Shown piece by piece: positions 1 through 9,395 of a stretch of DNA of 64,000 nucleotides. Source of the stretch: Hydrogenophaga sp. A37. Lineage in GTDB: Bacteria; Pseudomonadota; Gammaproteobacteria; Burkholderiales; Burkholderiaceae_C. Location: contig NZ_MUNZ01000079.1 of assembly GCF_002001205.1 (NCBI RefSeq), positions 45,468-109,467 on the forward strand, in the 5' to 3' direction. The notes under the pieces were generated by a model. That model did not search any database, was not told the origin of the DNA, and saw nothing but the letters and a program-made list of their open reading frames with translations. The position numbers and the translations under genes were made by a program. How positions within the stretch are numbered: position 1 is the stretch's first letter; the number at the start of each line of letters is the position of its first letter.

Positions 1-1461
1 GTGCTCTGGCTGCTGCTGCGTCGCCCGCCGGCCAATGCCGACGAAGCCGCGCAGCGACAGCAGCTGCTGGTCACGCTGCAGGCGCAGGGCCTGCAGACCA
101 CCCAGCGCATCGAGCGTGTGGAGAGCGAGCTGCGCCGCGAGATCAGCGACAGCTCGCGCGGGGGGCGGCAGGAGATCCAGCAGACCCTGGCGACCTTCCA
201 GGAAACGCTGACGCGGCAGGACGCCGAGGCCACGCGCACGCAGAACACCCAGCTGGATGCGTTTTCCCAGCAACTGCTGCAATTGCGTGGCACGCTGGGC
301 GACACGCTGACCCAGCAGCTGCAGGCCATCAGCCTGGGCATGGGTCAGCAGGCGGCCGAAGCCACTCGCACGCAGAACGCACAGATCGACGCCTTCGCGC
401 AGCAGCTGGTGCAGCTGCGCGGCACGCTGAGCGACACGCTCACGCGCCAGCTGCAGGACATGAGCGAGGGCAACGCGCGCCGCCTGGCCGAGATCCGCAC
501 CACGCTGGACGGCCAGCTGGCCCAGCTGCAGCAGAGCAACGCCGCCAAGCTCGACGAGATGCGCGCGACTGTGGACGAGAAGCTGCAGAGCACGCTGCAG
601 GCGCGCCTGGGCGAGAGCTTCAAGCAGGTGGCCGACCGGCTGGAGCAGGTGCACAAGGGCCTGGGCGAGATGCAGACGCTGGCACAGGGCGTTGGCGACC
701 TCAAGCACCTGCTGAGCAATGTGAAGACGCGCGGCATGTTCGGCGAGGCACAGCTGGGTGCGCTGCTCGAACAGGTGTTTGCTCCCGACCAGTACGCGAC
801 CCAGGTCACCACCCGGCCCGGCAGCCGCAACGCCGTGGACTTCGCCGTCAAGCTGCCCGGTCGCGGCGACGACGGCGCCCCTTGCTGGCTGCCCATCGAC
901 GCGAAGTTTCCGAATGAAGACTATGAGCGCCTGCTCGATGCGCAGCAGCGCGCCGATGTAGAGGGCGCCGAGCTGGCCGCGCGCGGGCTGGAGCAACGCA
1001 TCCGGCTCGAAGCCAAGAGCATGGCCGACAAGTACCTGGAGCCGCCGCACACCACCGACTTCGCGATCCTGTTCCTGCCCACCGAAGGCCTGTATGCCGA
1101 GGTGTTGCGCCGACCGGGGCTGATGGAGGTGCTGCAACGCGAATACCGCGTCACGCTCGCTGGGCCGACCACGCTCATGGCCATGCTCAACTCGCTGCAG
1201 ATGGGCTTTCGCACGCTGGCGCTGGAGAAGCGCAGCAGCGAGGTGTGGCAGGTGCTGGGCGCGGTCAAGACCGAGTTCGGCAAGTTTGGTGATGTGCTGG
1301 CGCGCGTGAAGAGCCAGACCCAGACCGTGCTCAACACCCTCGACAACGCCGAGACGCGCAGCCGCGCCATGACCCGCGCGCTCAAGACGGTCGAAGCGCT
1401 GCCGCAGGACAAGGCGAGCGCGCTGTTGCCGCTGGACCCCAGCGACGACGGAGACACTTGA
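1..1461 (+). CDS. rmuC: DNA recombination protein RmuC (5' end probably cut by window edge)
   Basis: This is an RmuC-family protein, thought to be a nuclease-fold factor that limits recombination at inverted repeats. The visible 486 residues begin with a basic stretch after a short hydrophobic piece (MLWLLLRR), which looks like the end of the usual N-terminal membrane anchor, so the true start probably lies outside the window. Residues about 15-230 are a long glutamine-rich coiled coil; residues about 240-450 are the conserved RmuC core, with the motifs TRGMFGEAQLG, LPIDAKFPNEDY and ADKYLEPPHTTDFAILFLP. The coiled coil contains two near-identical segments 44 residues apart (see findings). The stop codon overlaps the TTG start of the next gene, so the two are probably translationally coupled. 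Confidence 0.9.
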   Translation: MLWLLLRRPPANADEAAQRQQLLVTLQAQGLQTTQRIERVESELRREISDSSRGGRQEIQQTLATFQETLTRQDAEATRTQNTQLDAFSQQLLQLRGTLGDTLTQQLQAISLGMGQQAAEATRTQNAQIDAFAQQLVQLRGTLSDTLTRQLQDMSEGNARRLAEIRTTLDGQLAQLQQSNAAKLDEMRATVDEKLQSTLQARLGESFKQVADRLEQVHKGLGEMQTLAQGVGDLKHLLSNVKTRGMFGEAQLGALLEQVFAPDQYATQVTTRPGSRNAVDFAVKLPGRGDDGAPCWLPIDAKFPNEDYERLLDAQQRADVEGAELAARGLEQRIRLEAKSMADKYLEPPHTTDFAILFLPTEGLYAEVLRRPGLMEVLQREYRVTLAGPTTLMAMLNSLQMGFRTLALEKRSSEVWQVLGAVKTEFGKFGDVLARVKSQTQTVLNTLDNAETRSRAMTRALKTVEALPQDKASALLPLDPSDDGDT

Positions 1462-2630
1462 GTTCAACCTTGAAAGCCGGCCTGGCGCGACTGATCGCCG
1501 CGCAGGTCAGCCTGCACGCCTGCATGACCGGCTTTCGCATGGCCGCGCCGCTGATGGCACTGCGCGAGGGCCACAGCCCGGTCGCGGTGGGCATGCTGCT
1601 GGCCCTGTTTGCGCTGGCCCAGGTGTTTCTGGCCTTGCCGGCCGGCCGCTATGCCGATCGCATAGGCCTCAGGAAGCCGGTGCTGCTGGCCGTGGGCGTG
1701 GCCACCGGGGGCGCGTTGCTGGCGGTGGCCTTCCCGGTGTATGGCGCGTTGTGCCTCACCGCCCTGACCTGCGGTGGTGCTACCGGTCTGGCCATGATCG
1801 CGCTGCAGCGCCATGTGGGCCGGCTGGCGAACAACGCCACCGAGCTCAAGCAGGTGTTCAGCTGGATGTCCATCGGCCCGTCGATCTCCAACTTCATCGG
1901 GCCGCTGGCGGCGGGCGTGCTCATCGACGCCGCGGGCTTTCGAGCGGCCTACCTGCTGCTCGCGCTGCTGCCCTCACTGGCCTGGTTCTGGGTGCGCCGC
2001 GTGGTGGAGCAGGCGCCCGTGGCGCCCGAGGAGCGCAATACCAGCGGCTCGTCGTGGAATTTGCTGCGCGAGACCGGGTTCCGCCGGCTCATGCTGATCA
2101 ACTGGCTGCTGTCTTCGTGCTGGGACGTGCACACCTTTCTGGTGCCGGTGATCGGGCATGAACGCCACCTCAGCGCCACCGTGATCGGCGCCATCCTCGG
2201 CGCGTTCGCGCTGGCCGCCACCGCCGTCCGGCTGGTCATGCCCTGGCTGGCCGCGCATCTGCGCGAACCGGTGGTGATCGGCTCGGCGATGGTGAGCACG
2301 GCGCTGCTGTTCGCTGTGTACCCGCTGGCGCACAGCGCCTGGACCATGGGCGCGCTGTCGGTCCTGCTCGGTGTGGCGCTGGGTTCGGTGCAGCCCATGA
2401 TCATGAGCACGCTGCACCAGATCACACCGCGGCACCGCCACGGCGAAGCGCTGGGTCTGCGCGCGATGACGATCAATGGATCGAGTGTGGTGATGCCCCT
2501 GCTGTTTGGCTCGGCGGGTGTGGTGGTGGGGGTGTCGGGTGTGTTCTGGGTGGTCGGTGCGGTGGTGGGCGCGGGCTCGCGCCTCGCCTGGCGCTTGCCC
2601 CATTCCTTGGGTCCGCACACGGGCGAGTGA
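1458..2630 (+). CDS. MFS transporter
   Basis: A 390-residue major facilitator superfamily permease of the inner membrane, with about 12 hydrophobic segments. The cytoplasmic loop motif between TM2 and TM3 is visible as GRYADRIGLRKP, typical of drug/metabolite exporters. The start is a TTG that overlaps the rmuC stop (TTGA), preceded by GGAG at good spacing; no better start lies nearby. The substrate cannot be told from sequence. Nothing suggests horizontal transfer: base composition matches the neighbours. Confidence 0.85.
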   Translation: MSSTLKAGLARLIAAQVSLHACMTGFRMAAPLMALREGHSPVAVGMLLALFALAQVFLALPAGRYADRIGLRKPVLLAVGVATGGALLAVAFPVYGALCLTALTCGGATGLAMIALQRHVGRLANNATELKQVFSWMSIGPSISNFIGPLAAGVLIDAAGFRAAYLLLALLPSLAWFWVRRVVEQAPVAPEERNTSGSSWNLLRETGFRRLMLINWLLSSCWDVHTFLVPVIGHERHLSATVIGAILGAFALAATAVRLVMPWLAAHLREPVVIGSAMVSTALLFAVYPLAHSAWTMGALSVLLGVALGSVQPMIMSTLHQITPRHRHGEALGLRAMTINGSSVVMPLLFGSAGVVVGVSGVFWVVGAVVGAGSRLAWRLPHSLGPHTGE

Positions 2631-2704
2631 GCCGACCCGCGGCGCACTCAGGTCGTGTTGTGGGGGCTTGGGCGATCTGCGGGCACTTCGCCCGAACCGC
2701 CCCC

Positions 2705-2710
2705 TAAGAT
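2705..2710 (+). promoter_or_regulatory. Putative -10 box of nhaA (TAAGAT)
   Basis: TAAGAT lies exactly 7 bp before the nhaA ATG and no Shine-Dalgarno sequence is present, so transcription could begin at the start codon (leaderless mRNA). I see no convincing -35 box. Confidence 0.35.
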
Positions 2711-2717
2711 CGACGCC

Positions 2718-3863
2718 ATGAACACAGCACAACGAGACGGACTTTTGCTGGCAGGCAGCGCGGTGGTCGGCATGGCCCTGATGAACAGCCCGATGTCCGA
2801 CAGCATGCAGCAACTGCTGGCGTTGCCTTTCCAGGTGGGCGTGGGCGAATACGTGCTCGCCAAGCCGCTGGAGTTGTGGATCAACGACTTCCTGATGGCC
2901 ATCTTCTTCCTGCTGGTGGGGGTGGAGATCAAGCACGAATGGCAGCACGGTGCGCTGGCCACGCCGCAGGCACGCATCCTGCCGTTTGGTGCGGCTGTGG
3001 GGGGGATGGCGATTCCCGCCCTGATCTTCGTGTTGTTCAACTGGAACCAGCCGCACAACCTGGCGGGCTGGGCCATTCCTGCTGCCACGGATATCGCGTT
3101 TGCCATCGGCCTCATGGCTCTGGCGGCCCCGGGCATTCGTGGTGCGCTGCTGGCGTTCCTGACGGCCGTGGCGGTGCTGGACGATCTGGGCGCGATCATC
3201 GTGATCGCGCTGTTCTATACCGATCAGTTGAGCAGGACCATGTTGGGTTTCGCTGCCTTGGGCGTGGGGGCGCTGTTCATGCTTTCCAGTCTGCGGGTGC
3301 AGCGCATCTGGCCCTATGTGGCGGTGGCTCTGTTTCTTTGGGTGTGCGTGCTCAAGTCGGGCGTGCACGCCACGCTGGCGGGCGTGGTGGTGGGCCTGTT
3401 CCTGCCCGCCTCGCAGGACGGCAACAGCCCGGCGGAGAAGCTGGACCACGCCCTCAAGCCCTGGGTGAGCTGGCTGATCCTGCCGCTGTTCGGGGTGGTG
3501 AATGCGGGCGTTTCGCTGGCGGGCTTTTCGTGGGATGCCCTGGTCCAGCCGGTGACCCTGGGCGTGGCGGCGGGGCTGCTGCTGGGCAAGCCACTGGGGA
3601 TTCTGGCGGGCACCTGGGTGGCGAGTCGGCTCGGCGGTGGACTGCCCGATGGCCTGCACTTGCGCGACTATGTCCCCGTGGCCTGCTTCTGCGGCATCGG
3701 ATTCACCATGGCGTTGTTCATTTCCACGCTGGCCTATCCGCCGGGCAGCGATCCGGGCGACGCAGCCAAGCTCGGTGTTTTGCTGGGAACCGTTTGCGCG
3801 TTTGCGTTGGGTACCCTGGTGGCCCGCTGGAACGGGTCAGGACGTGCACTTGCCAGTGCCTGA
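2718..3863 (+). CDS. nhaA: Na+/H+ antiporter NhaA
   Basis: NhaA exchanges cytoplasmic sodium for external protons at the inner membrane and supports sodium and pH homeostasis. The 381-residue length fits the family. Key motifs are present: LLVGVEIKHEW after the first long loop, PAATDIAFAIGLMAL with the conserved Asp, and AVLDDLGAIIVIAL with the paired Asp residues of the ion site; the C-terminus holds GFTMALFISTLAY. The chosen ATG is 21 codons inside the longest open frame, because homologues start near this hydrophobic N-terminus and a -10-like box sits 7 bp upstream. It stands alone, followed by a convergent TetR gene. Confidence 0.93.
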   Translation: MNTAQRDGLLLAGSAVVGMALMNSPMSDSMQQLLALPFQVGVGEYVLAKPLELWINDFLMAIFFLLVGVEIKHEWQHGALATPQARILPFGAAVGGMAIPALIFVLFNWNQPHNLAGWAIPAATDIAFAIGLMALAAPGIRGALLAFLTAVAVLDDLGAIIVIALFYTDQLSRTMLGFAALGVGALFMLSSLRVQRIWPYVAVALFLWVCVLKSGVHATLAGVVVGLFLPASQDGNSPAEKLDHALKPWVSWLILPLFGVVNAGVSLAGFSWDALVQPVTLGVAAGLLLGKPLGILAGTWVASRLGGGLPDGLHLRDYVPVACFCGIGFTMALFISTLAYPPGSDPGDAAKLGVLLGTVCAFALGTLVARWNGSGRALASA

Positions 3864-3877
3864 GCCCTGGGTGACAT

Positions 3878-4579
3878 TCATTCGATAGGGGCGGGTGTTG
3901 ATGCCTTCGTCGGGGCTCTGGTGGTGTGTCGGACCGGGGGTTTTTTACCCGCTTTGATCGGGAAACCGAGCCCGCTCAGGAACGCATCGACCACCTGCCG
4001 GCCGCAGCGCCGCAGGTCAAACGCTTGGGGGTCGAGCAGCCAGTTCTGGATCAGGCCGTCGATCATCACGTGCAGGCCGAGCGCTGCGCTTTGCACCGGG
4101 ATGGCAAGGGTCAGCCTCTGCTGGTTGGCCGCCGACTTCAACACCTCGGCGGTCTGCTGCATGCAGTCGTTCCGGCACTGCAGGCGACGGGCACGCACCG
4201 CGTGCATTTCGTCGTTGTATTCCACCTGCAGGGTGGCAATTTCGAAGACGCGGCGCGTGCGCTCGTCGGTAGCGGTCTTGTGCAGGGCGTATGCGATGGA
4301 GTCGCGCAGTGACTGCAGTGGGTCTGAAAGAGTGGAGGGGGTTTTCCCTACCTTGTTCAGGGTTTCTTCCAGCGGCAAAACCACGCGCTCCATCATCGCG
4401 TTGAATAGGTCGGCCTTGTCCTTGAAGTGCCAGTAGATGGCGCCGCGGGTGGTGCCGGCCGTGATGGCAATGTCGTTGAGCGACGTGCGTGAAACGCCGC
4501 GCTCCTGAAACAGGTGCTCGGCCGCGTCGAGCAGGCTGTGGCGGGTGGCCTCGGCGTCGGCCTTGGTGCGTCGAACCAT
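3878..4579 (-). CDS. TetR/AcrR-family repressor of the adjacent RND pump
   Basis: A 233-residue TetR-family regulator of the AcrR/TtgR type. The N-terminal helix-turn-helix is clear (residues about 10-55, with SLNDIAITAGTTRGAIYWHF), followed by the all-helical ligand domain with the conserved ALHKTATDERTRRVFEI stretch. I chose the ATG giving MVRRTKADAEATR, matching the usual AcrR N-terminus (MARKTK-like), rather than the frame start 23 codons upstream, which would run through the operator. It is divergent from the efflux operon across about 175 bp holding a 28-bp palindrome, so it very probably represses both promoters and is released by pump substrates. Confidence 0.9.
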   Translation of the reverse strand: MVRRTKADAEATRHSLLDAAEHLFQERGVSRTSLNDIAITAGTTRGAIYWHFKDKADLFNAMMERVVLPLEETLNKVGKTPSTLSDPLQSLRDSIAYALHKTATDERTRRVFEIATLQVEYNDEMHAVRARRLQCRNDCMQQTAEVLKSAANQQRLTLAIPVQSAALGLHVMIDGLIQNWLLDPQAFDLRRCGRQVVDAFLSGLGFPIKAGKKPPVRHTTRAPTKASTPAPIE

Positions 4580-4633
4580 GTCATGTCTCCAGTCGGATGT
4601 CCCCAGGTGAGCCTGGAACTTATTGGGCTCGAC

Positions 4634-4661
4634 TATACATACATTCATGGATGTATGTATA
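4634..4661. promoter_or_regulatory. Palindromic operator for the TetR/AcrR repressor
   Basis: An inverted repeat with arms TATACATACAT and ATGTATGTATA around a 6-bp centre; only one base pair of the 28-bp palindrome mismatches. It lies between the divergent repressor and efflux operon, where RND-pump operators are found. From memory it closely resembles the 24-bp AcrR operator of E. coli. Experimental binding is not shown here. Confidence 0.85.
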
Positions 4662-4755
4662 CTGCGACCCCTTGCCTTCGTCGGCTATCGCTCACGACAG
4701 TCATGCCGGCCGCTTTCTGGCGGCCTCCCCCGATTTCAAGCCCTTAAGGATTCCC

Positions 4756-6030
4756 ATGCCTGCCCAGAGTCCCCAGTCTCATGCCTTGTTCAACCCATCG
4801 CTGGTGACCCCTGGTCGCACGGCGGTGTGGGCCCGCCGCTGGTCGGTGATCTCCGTCGCGGTGCTGCTGGTGGCCTGCGGCAAGTCCGAGGCGCCGGCCG
4901 GTGCGCCGCCGGGCGGCGGCATGCCCGCACCCGAGGTGGGGGTGGTCACCGTCGCCCCGGGCGATGTGGGTCTGCAGACCGAGCTGCCGGGTCGCCTGGA
5001 GGCTTCGCGTGTGGCGCAGGTGCGGGCTCGGGCCGCTGGCATCCTGCAGCAGCGCCTGTTCAAGGAAGGCAGTGACGTGAAGGCCGGCCAGGCGCTGTTC
5101 CGCATCGATGCGGCACCGTATGCCGCCGCCATGCAAAGCGCACAGGCCAGCCTGGCCCGCGCGCAGGCCAATGTCGCTCAGGCCACGGCACTGGCTGAAC
5201 GCTACAAGCCACTGGTGGCCGAGAACGCGATCAGCCAGCAGGAATACGCCAACGCCGTCGCGTCCCAGAAGACCGCGGAAGCCGATGTGGCTGTCGCCAA
5301 GGCGGCGGTGCAGACCGCCAGCATCAACCTGAACTACGCGAACGTGACCGCGCCGATCGCCGGCCGCATCGGCCGTGCGCTGGTGACCGAGGGCGCGCTG
5401 GTGGGGCAGGGCGAAGCGACCCAGCTCGCCGTGATCCAGCAGGTGGACCCGATGTATGTGAATTTCACCCAATCGGCCGCCGAAGCCATGAAGCTGCAGC
5501 GCGCGCTGGAGAGCGGGCAGCTCAAGGGCGCGGGCACCGGTGCCGCCAGTGTGCGCGTGGTGCTGGAAGATGGCAGCGAATACGCGAAGGCCGGGCGCTT
5601 GCTGTTCTCGGACCTGTCGGTGGATTCGACCACCGGTCAGGTGACGCTGCGTGCCGAGGTGCCGAACCCCGGCGGTTCGCTGTTGCCTGGTCTGTATGTG
5701 CGCGTGCGCCTGGAACAGGCCACCGCCCGTGACGCCATCACCCTGCCTCAGCAGGCGGTGACGCGTTCGGCCCAAGGCGACTCGGTCCAGATCGTCACGG
5801 CGGACGGGAAGATCGAGCAACGGACCATCAAGGTCGGTGGTCAGCAGTCAGGGAAGTGGGTGGTCATGGACGGCCTGAAAGCCGGCGAGCAGGTGATGGT
5901 GGACGGCTTCCAGAAGCTGCAGATGATGCCGCCGGGTACGCCCGTGAAGGCGGTGCCATGGACACCGGCGGGCGCCCCGGCAGCGGCCGCGCCAGCCGTC
6001 GCAGCTCCCGCTCCAGCGGCGGCCAAGTAA
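4756..6030 (+). CDS. RND efflux periplasmic adaptor lipoprotein (AcrA/MexA type)
   Basis: Membrane-fusion protein linking the inner-membrane RND pump to the outer-membrane channel. The 424-residue product starts with a lipoprotein signal peptide ending in the lipobox VLLVAC (Cys near residue 42), then a biotinyl-lipoyl/hairpin region (residues about 85-215) and beta-barrel and membrane-proximal domains (about 220-400), ending in an alanine/proline-rich tail. The ATG after AAGGA was chosen; longer readings would cross the operator. First gene of a three-gene operon with the pump and channel. The organism-specific name (acrA, mexA, ttgA, bepD) cannot be decided from sequence. Confidence 0.92.
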   Translation: MPAQSPQSHALFNPSLVTPGRTAVWARRWSVISVAVLLVACGKSEAPAGAPPGGGMPAPEVGVVTVAPGDVGLQTELPGRLEASRVAQVRARAAGILQQRLFKEGSDVKAGQALFRIDAAPYAAAMQSAQASLARAQANVAQATALAERYKPLVAENAISQQEYANAVASQKTAEADVAVAKAAVQTASINLNYANVTAPIAGRIGRALVTEGALVGQGEATQLAVIQQVDPMYVNFTQSAAEAMKLQRALESGQLKGAGTGAASVRVVLEDGSEYAKAGRLLFSDLSVDSTTGQVTLRAEVPNPGGSLLPGLYVRVRLEQATARDAITLPQQAVTRSAQGDSVQIVTADGKIEQRTIKVGGQQSGKWVVMDGLKAGEQVMVDGFQKLQMMPPGTPVKAVPWTPAGAPAAAAPAVAAPAPAAAK

Positions 6031-6048
6031 GGAGCGGCAAATGAGCAT

Positions 6049-6114
6049 GCCCCCACGTTCACTTTGTTCACTGCCCCCCATGGGGGCTTCAGCCTCCTTG
6101 AGGCGGCTCGGCGG
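6049..6114. repeat. Intergenic palindromic element between adaptor and pump genes
   Basis: A GC-rich segment centred on GCCCCCCATGGGGGC, flanked by CCCCACGTTCACTTTG and a CCTCCTTGAGG hairpin. It fills almost the whole gap between two co-transcribed efflux genes. It resembles the other G/C-tract intergenic elements in this window in style but not in sequence, so I treat it as a separate type. Confidence 0.5.
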
Positions 6115-6122
6115 AAACTGAT

Positions 6123-9100
6123 ATGGCCAAATTCTTCATCGACCGACCCATCTTTGCGTGGGTGATCGCGCTCTTCATCATGGTGATGGGTGCGGTGTCC
6201 ATCACGCAGCTGCCGATCGCGCAGTACCCGCCGGTGGCGCCCCCATCCATCGTCATCAACGCCGTCTACCCCGGTGCATCGGCCAAGACGCTGGAAGACA
6301 GTGTGCTGTCGGTCATTGAGCAGGAAATGAACGGCTCGCCCGGCCTGATCTACATGGAAGCCGTGGCCCAGGCCAACGGCACCGGCAGCATCACGCTGAG
6401 CTTCGAGCCCGGCACCAACGACGATCTGGCACAGGTGGACGTGCAGAACCGGCTTTCGCGCGCCACCCCGCGCCTGCCCTCGGCGGTGACGCAGCAGGGT
6501 GTGAAAGTGGACAAGTCCCGCAACAACTTCCTGCTGTTTGCCATTCTGTCGTCGGACGATCCGGCGCTGGATCCGGTGGCGCTGGGTGACTACGCCTCGC
6601 GCAGCGTCGTGCCTGAATTGCAGCGCCTGCCCGGCGTGGGCCAGGCCCAGCTGTTCGGCACCGAGCGTGCCATGCGGGTCTGGATCGACCCGGCCAAGCT
6701 GCTGGGCTTCAACCTGAGCGCGGCCGACGTGACCAACGCCATCCGCGCGCAGAACGCGCAGGTGTCGGCCGGTGAAATCGGCGCCTTGCCCAACGTGGCG
6801 GGTCAGAGCATCGCTGCCACCGTGGTGGTCAACGGCCAGTTGGCCAGCGTGGAGCAGTTTGGCAACATCGTGCTGCGCGCCAGCGGCGATGGCGCCTCCG
6901 TGCGCCTGAAAGACGTGGCCCGCATCGAGCTCGGCGCCCAAGGCTACGCGACCTCCGCGCGCCTGAACGGCAAGCCGTCCACGGGTATCGGCGTGCAGCT
7001 TTCGCCCAGCGGCAACGCGCTGGCTACCGCCACCGCGGTGCGGGCCAAGATGGCGGAACTGGAGCGGTTCTTCCCCAAGGGCATGACCTGGGCCATCCCT
7101 TACGACAGCTCACGCTTCATCAAGATCTCGATCCAGCAGGTGGCGGTGACGCTGGCAGAAGCCGTGGCGCTGGTGTTCCTGGTGATGTTCCTGTTCCTGC
7201 AGAACTGGCGCTACACCCTCATTCCCACGGTGGTGGTGCCGGTGGCGCTGCTGGGCACCTTCGCCACGCTGCTGGCGCTGGGGTTCTCGATCAACGTGCT
7301 GACCATGTTCGGCATGGTGCTGGTGATCGGCATCGTGGTGGACGACGCCATCGTGGTAGTGGAGAACGTCGAGCGCATCATGAGCGAGGAGGGCCTGCCT
7401 CCGCTGGAAGCCACGCGCAAGGCCATGGGCCAGATCTCGGGCGCCATCATCGGCGTGACGGTGGTGCTGATCTCGGTGTTCGTGCCGCTGGCGTTCTTCA
7501 GTGGTTCGGTCGGCAACATCTACCGCCAGTTCGCTGCGGTGATGGGCGTGTCCATCGCCTTCTCGGCGTTCATGGCACTGTCATTGACGCCGGCCCTGTG
7601 CGCCACCCTGCTCAAGCCGGTCGAGGCGGGTCACGCCCATGCCAAGACCGGTTTCTTCGGCTGGTTCAACCGGGGGTTTGCGCGCACCGCCAAGGGTTAC
7701 GAAGGTGGTGTGGCCAAGCTGCTGCCGCGCGCCGGTCGCACGCTGGTGATCTACGCCGCCATCGTTGGGGCGGTCGCGGTGATCTACCAGCGCCTGCCCA
7801 CGTCCTTCTTGCCCAACGAGGACCAGGGCAACCTGTTGGTGAACGTGCAATTGCCGCCGGGCGCCACGCAAGAGCGCACCCTGGAGGTGATGAAGCAGGT
7901 CGAAGGCTTCATGCTGAAACAGCCTGAGGTCGAGGGCATGGTCGGCGTGCTGGGCTTCAGCTTCTCGGGCCAGGGCCAGAACGCTGCGCTCGCCTTCGTC
8001 ACGCTCAAGGACTGGACCGAACGCACTGGCGCAGAGAACTCGGCCCAGGCCTTGGCCGGCCGCGCCTTTGGTGCGCTCTCCGGCATCCGCGACGCCTTCA
8101 TCTTTCCGTTGAGCCCACCGCCCATCCCCGAGCTGGGCGCGTCCTCGGGCTTCAGCTTCCGCCTGCAGGACCGGGCGGGTCTGGGTGGTGAAGCGCTGCT
8201 GAACGCCCGCAACCAGATGCTGGGCATGGCCTCGCAGAGCAAGCTGCTCACCCAGGTGCGGCCCGACGGTCTGGAAGATGCGCCGCAGCTGCAGATCGAC
8301 ATCGACCGCGACCGCGCCAACGCGCAAGGTGTGGGCTTCGACAGCATCAGCGCCGCCATCGGCACCGCGCTGGGGTCGAGCTACGTGAACGACTTCCCCA
8401 ACGCCGGTCGCTTGCAGCGGGTGGTGGTGCAGGCCGATGCCGCAGCGCGCATGCAGCCCGAAGACCTGCTGCGCATCAACGTGCTCAACAGCAAGGGGCA
8501 GGCGGTGCCGCTGTCGGCCTTCGCCAGCACCCATTGGGTCACGGGCCCGATGCAGACCGTGCGCTACAACGGCTACCCGTCCATGCGCATCAGCGGCAGC
8601 GCCGCGCCGGGCGTGAGCACCGGCCAGGCCATGGCCGAGATGGAAGCGCTGGCCGCCAAGCTGCCAACGGGCTTCGGTTTTGAATGGACCGGCCAGTCGC
8701 GTGAAGAAAAGCTCGCCGGCGCGCAGGCCATGATCCTCTATGGCTTCGCGATCCTGGCGGTGTTTCTCGCGCTGGCGGCGCTGTACGAGAGCTGGTCCAT
8801 CCCGCTGGCGGTGGTGCTGGTGGTGCCGCTGGGCGTGCTCGGCGTGCTGCTGGCCACGCTCTTGCGCGGCTACTCGAACGACGTCTACTTCCAGGTGGGG
8901 CTGATCACCATCATCGGCCTCTCGGCGAAGAACGCGATCCTGATCATCGAGTTCGCCAAAGACCTGCAGGCCCAGGGCAAAAGCGTGATCGAAGCGGCGC
9001 TGGCGGCGGCGCACCTGCGGTTCCGTCCCATCGTCATGACCTCGCTGGCCTTCACGCTGGGGGTCATGCCCTTGTTCCTGGCCTCGGGCGCGGGTTCGGC

Positions 9101-9269
9101 CAGCCAGCGCGCCATTGGTACCGGCGTGGTCGGCGGCATGCTGACCGGCACGGTGCTGGCGGTGGTGTTTGTGCCGATTTTCTTTGTCGTCGTGCGCACC
9201 TTCTTCAAGGGCAGCGAGCGCCAGCGTCATCACGATGCCGAACAGGCTGAACACCATGGGGTGCGTTGA
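6123..9269 (+). CDS. RND multidrug efflux pump, inner-membrane subunit (AcrB/MexB type)
   Basis: A 1048-residue HAE1-type resistance-nodulation-division transporter, a proton-driven exporter of lipophilic compounds that works as a trimer in the inner membrane. It starts with MAKFFIDRPIFAWVIAL, the hallmark N-terminus, and carries the proton-relay residues in TM4 (GIVVDDAIVVVENVERI, the Asp pair) and TM10 (GLSAKNAILIIEFAKD, the Lys). Two large periplasmic loops (about residues 40-335 and 560-865) form the porter and docking domains. The length is typical and the frame is intact. It sits between adaptor and channel genes under the TetR repressor. Confidence 0.95.
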   Translation: MAKFFIDRPIFAWVIALFIMVMGAVSITQLPIAQYPPVAPPSIVINAVYPGASAKTLEDSVLSVIEQEMNGSPGLIYMEAVAQANGTGSITLSFEPGTNDDLAQVDVQNRLSRATPRLPSAVTQQGVKVDKSRNNFLLFAILSSDDPALDPVALGDYASRSVVPELQRLPGVGQAQLFGTERAMRVWIDPAKLLGFNLSAADVTNAIRAQNAQVSAGEIGALPNVAGQSIAATVVVNGQLASVEQFGNIVLRASGDGASVRLKDVARIELGAQGYATSARLNGKPSTGIGVQLSPSGNALATATAVRAKMAELERFFPKGMTWAIPYDSSRFIKISIQQVAVTLAEAVALVFLVMFLFLQNWRYTLIPTVVVPVALLGTFATLLALGFSINVLTMFGMVLVIGIVVDDAIVVVENVERIMSEEGLPPLEATRKAMGQISGAIIGVTVVLISVFVPLAFFSGSVGNIYRQFAAVMGVSIAFSAFMALSLTPALCATLLKPVEAGHAHAKTGFFGWFNRGFARTAKGYEGGVAKLLPRAGRTLVIYAAIVGAVAVIYQRLPTSFLPNEDQGNLLVNVQLPPGATQERTLEVMKQVEGFMLKQPEVEGMVGVLGFSFSGQGQNAALAFVTLKDWTERTGAENSAQALAGRAFGALSGIRDAFIFPLSPPPIPELGASSGFSFRLQDRAGLGGEALLNARNQMLGMASQSKLLTQVRPDGLEDAPQLQIDIDRDRANAQGVGFDSISAAIGTALGSSYVNDFPNAGRLQRVVVQADAAARMQPEDLLRINVLNSKGQAVPLSAFASTHWVTGPMQTVRYNGYPSMRISGSAAPGVSTGQAMAEMEALAAKLPTGFGFEWTGQSREEKLAGAQAMILYGFAILAVFLALAALYESWSIPLAVVLVVPLGVLGVLLATLLRGYSNDVYFQVGLITIIGLSAKNAILIIEFAKDLQAQGKSVIEAALAAAHLRFRPIVMTSLAFTLGVMPLFLASGAGSASQRAIGTGVVGGMLTGTVLAVVFVPIFFVVVRTFFKGSERQRHHDAEQAEHHGVR

Positions 9270-9395
9270 CATGAGCACACCCTCCCTGCGCCGCTTCGCG
9301 TCTTTCCCTCGGGGTGAGCACATCCGCGGCCCGCTGGACGGCCCCTCTTCTTTCGTTGCATGGCGTGTTTCACAAAGCACGCTGGAGACCTTGAC

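Noticed and set aside
1974..3659. Long minus-strand frame opposite the MFS and nhaA genes
   Set aside because: It spans the gap between two real genes on the other strand and shows no conserved motif.
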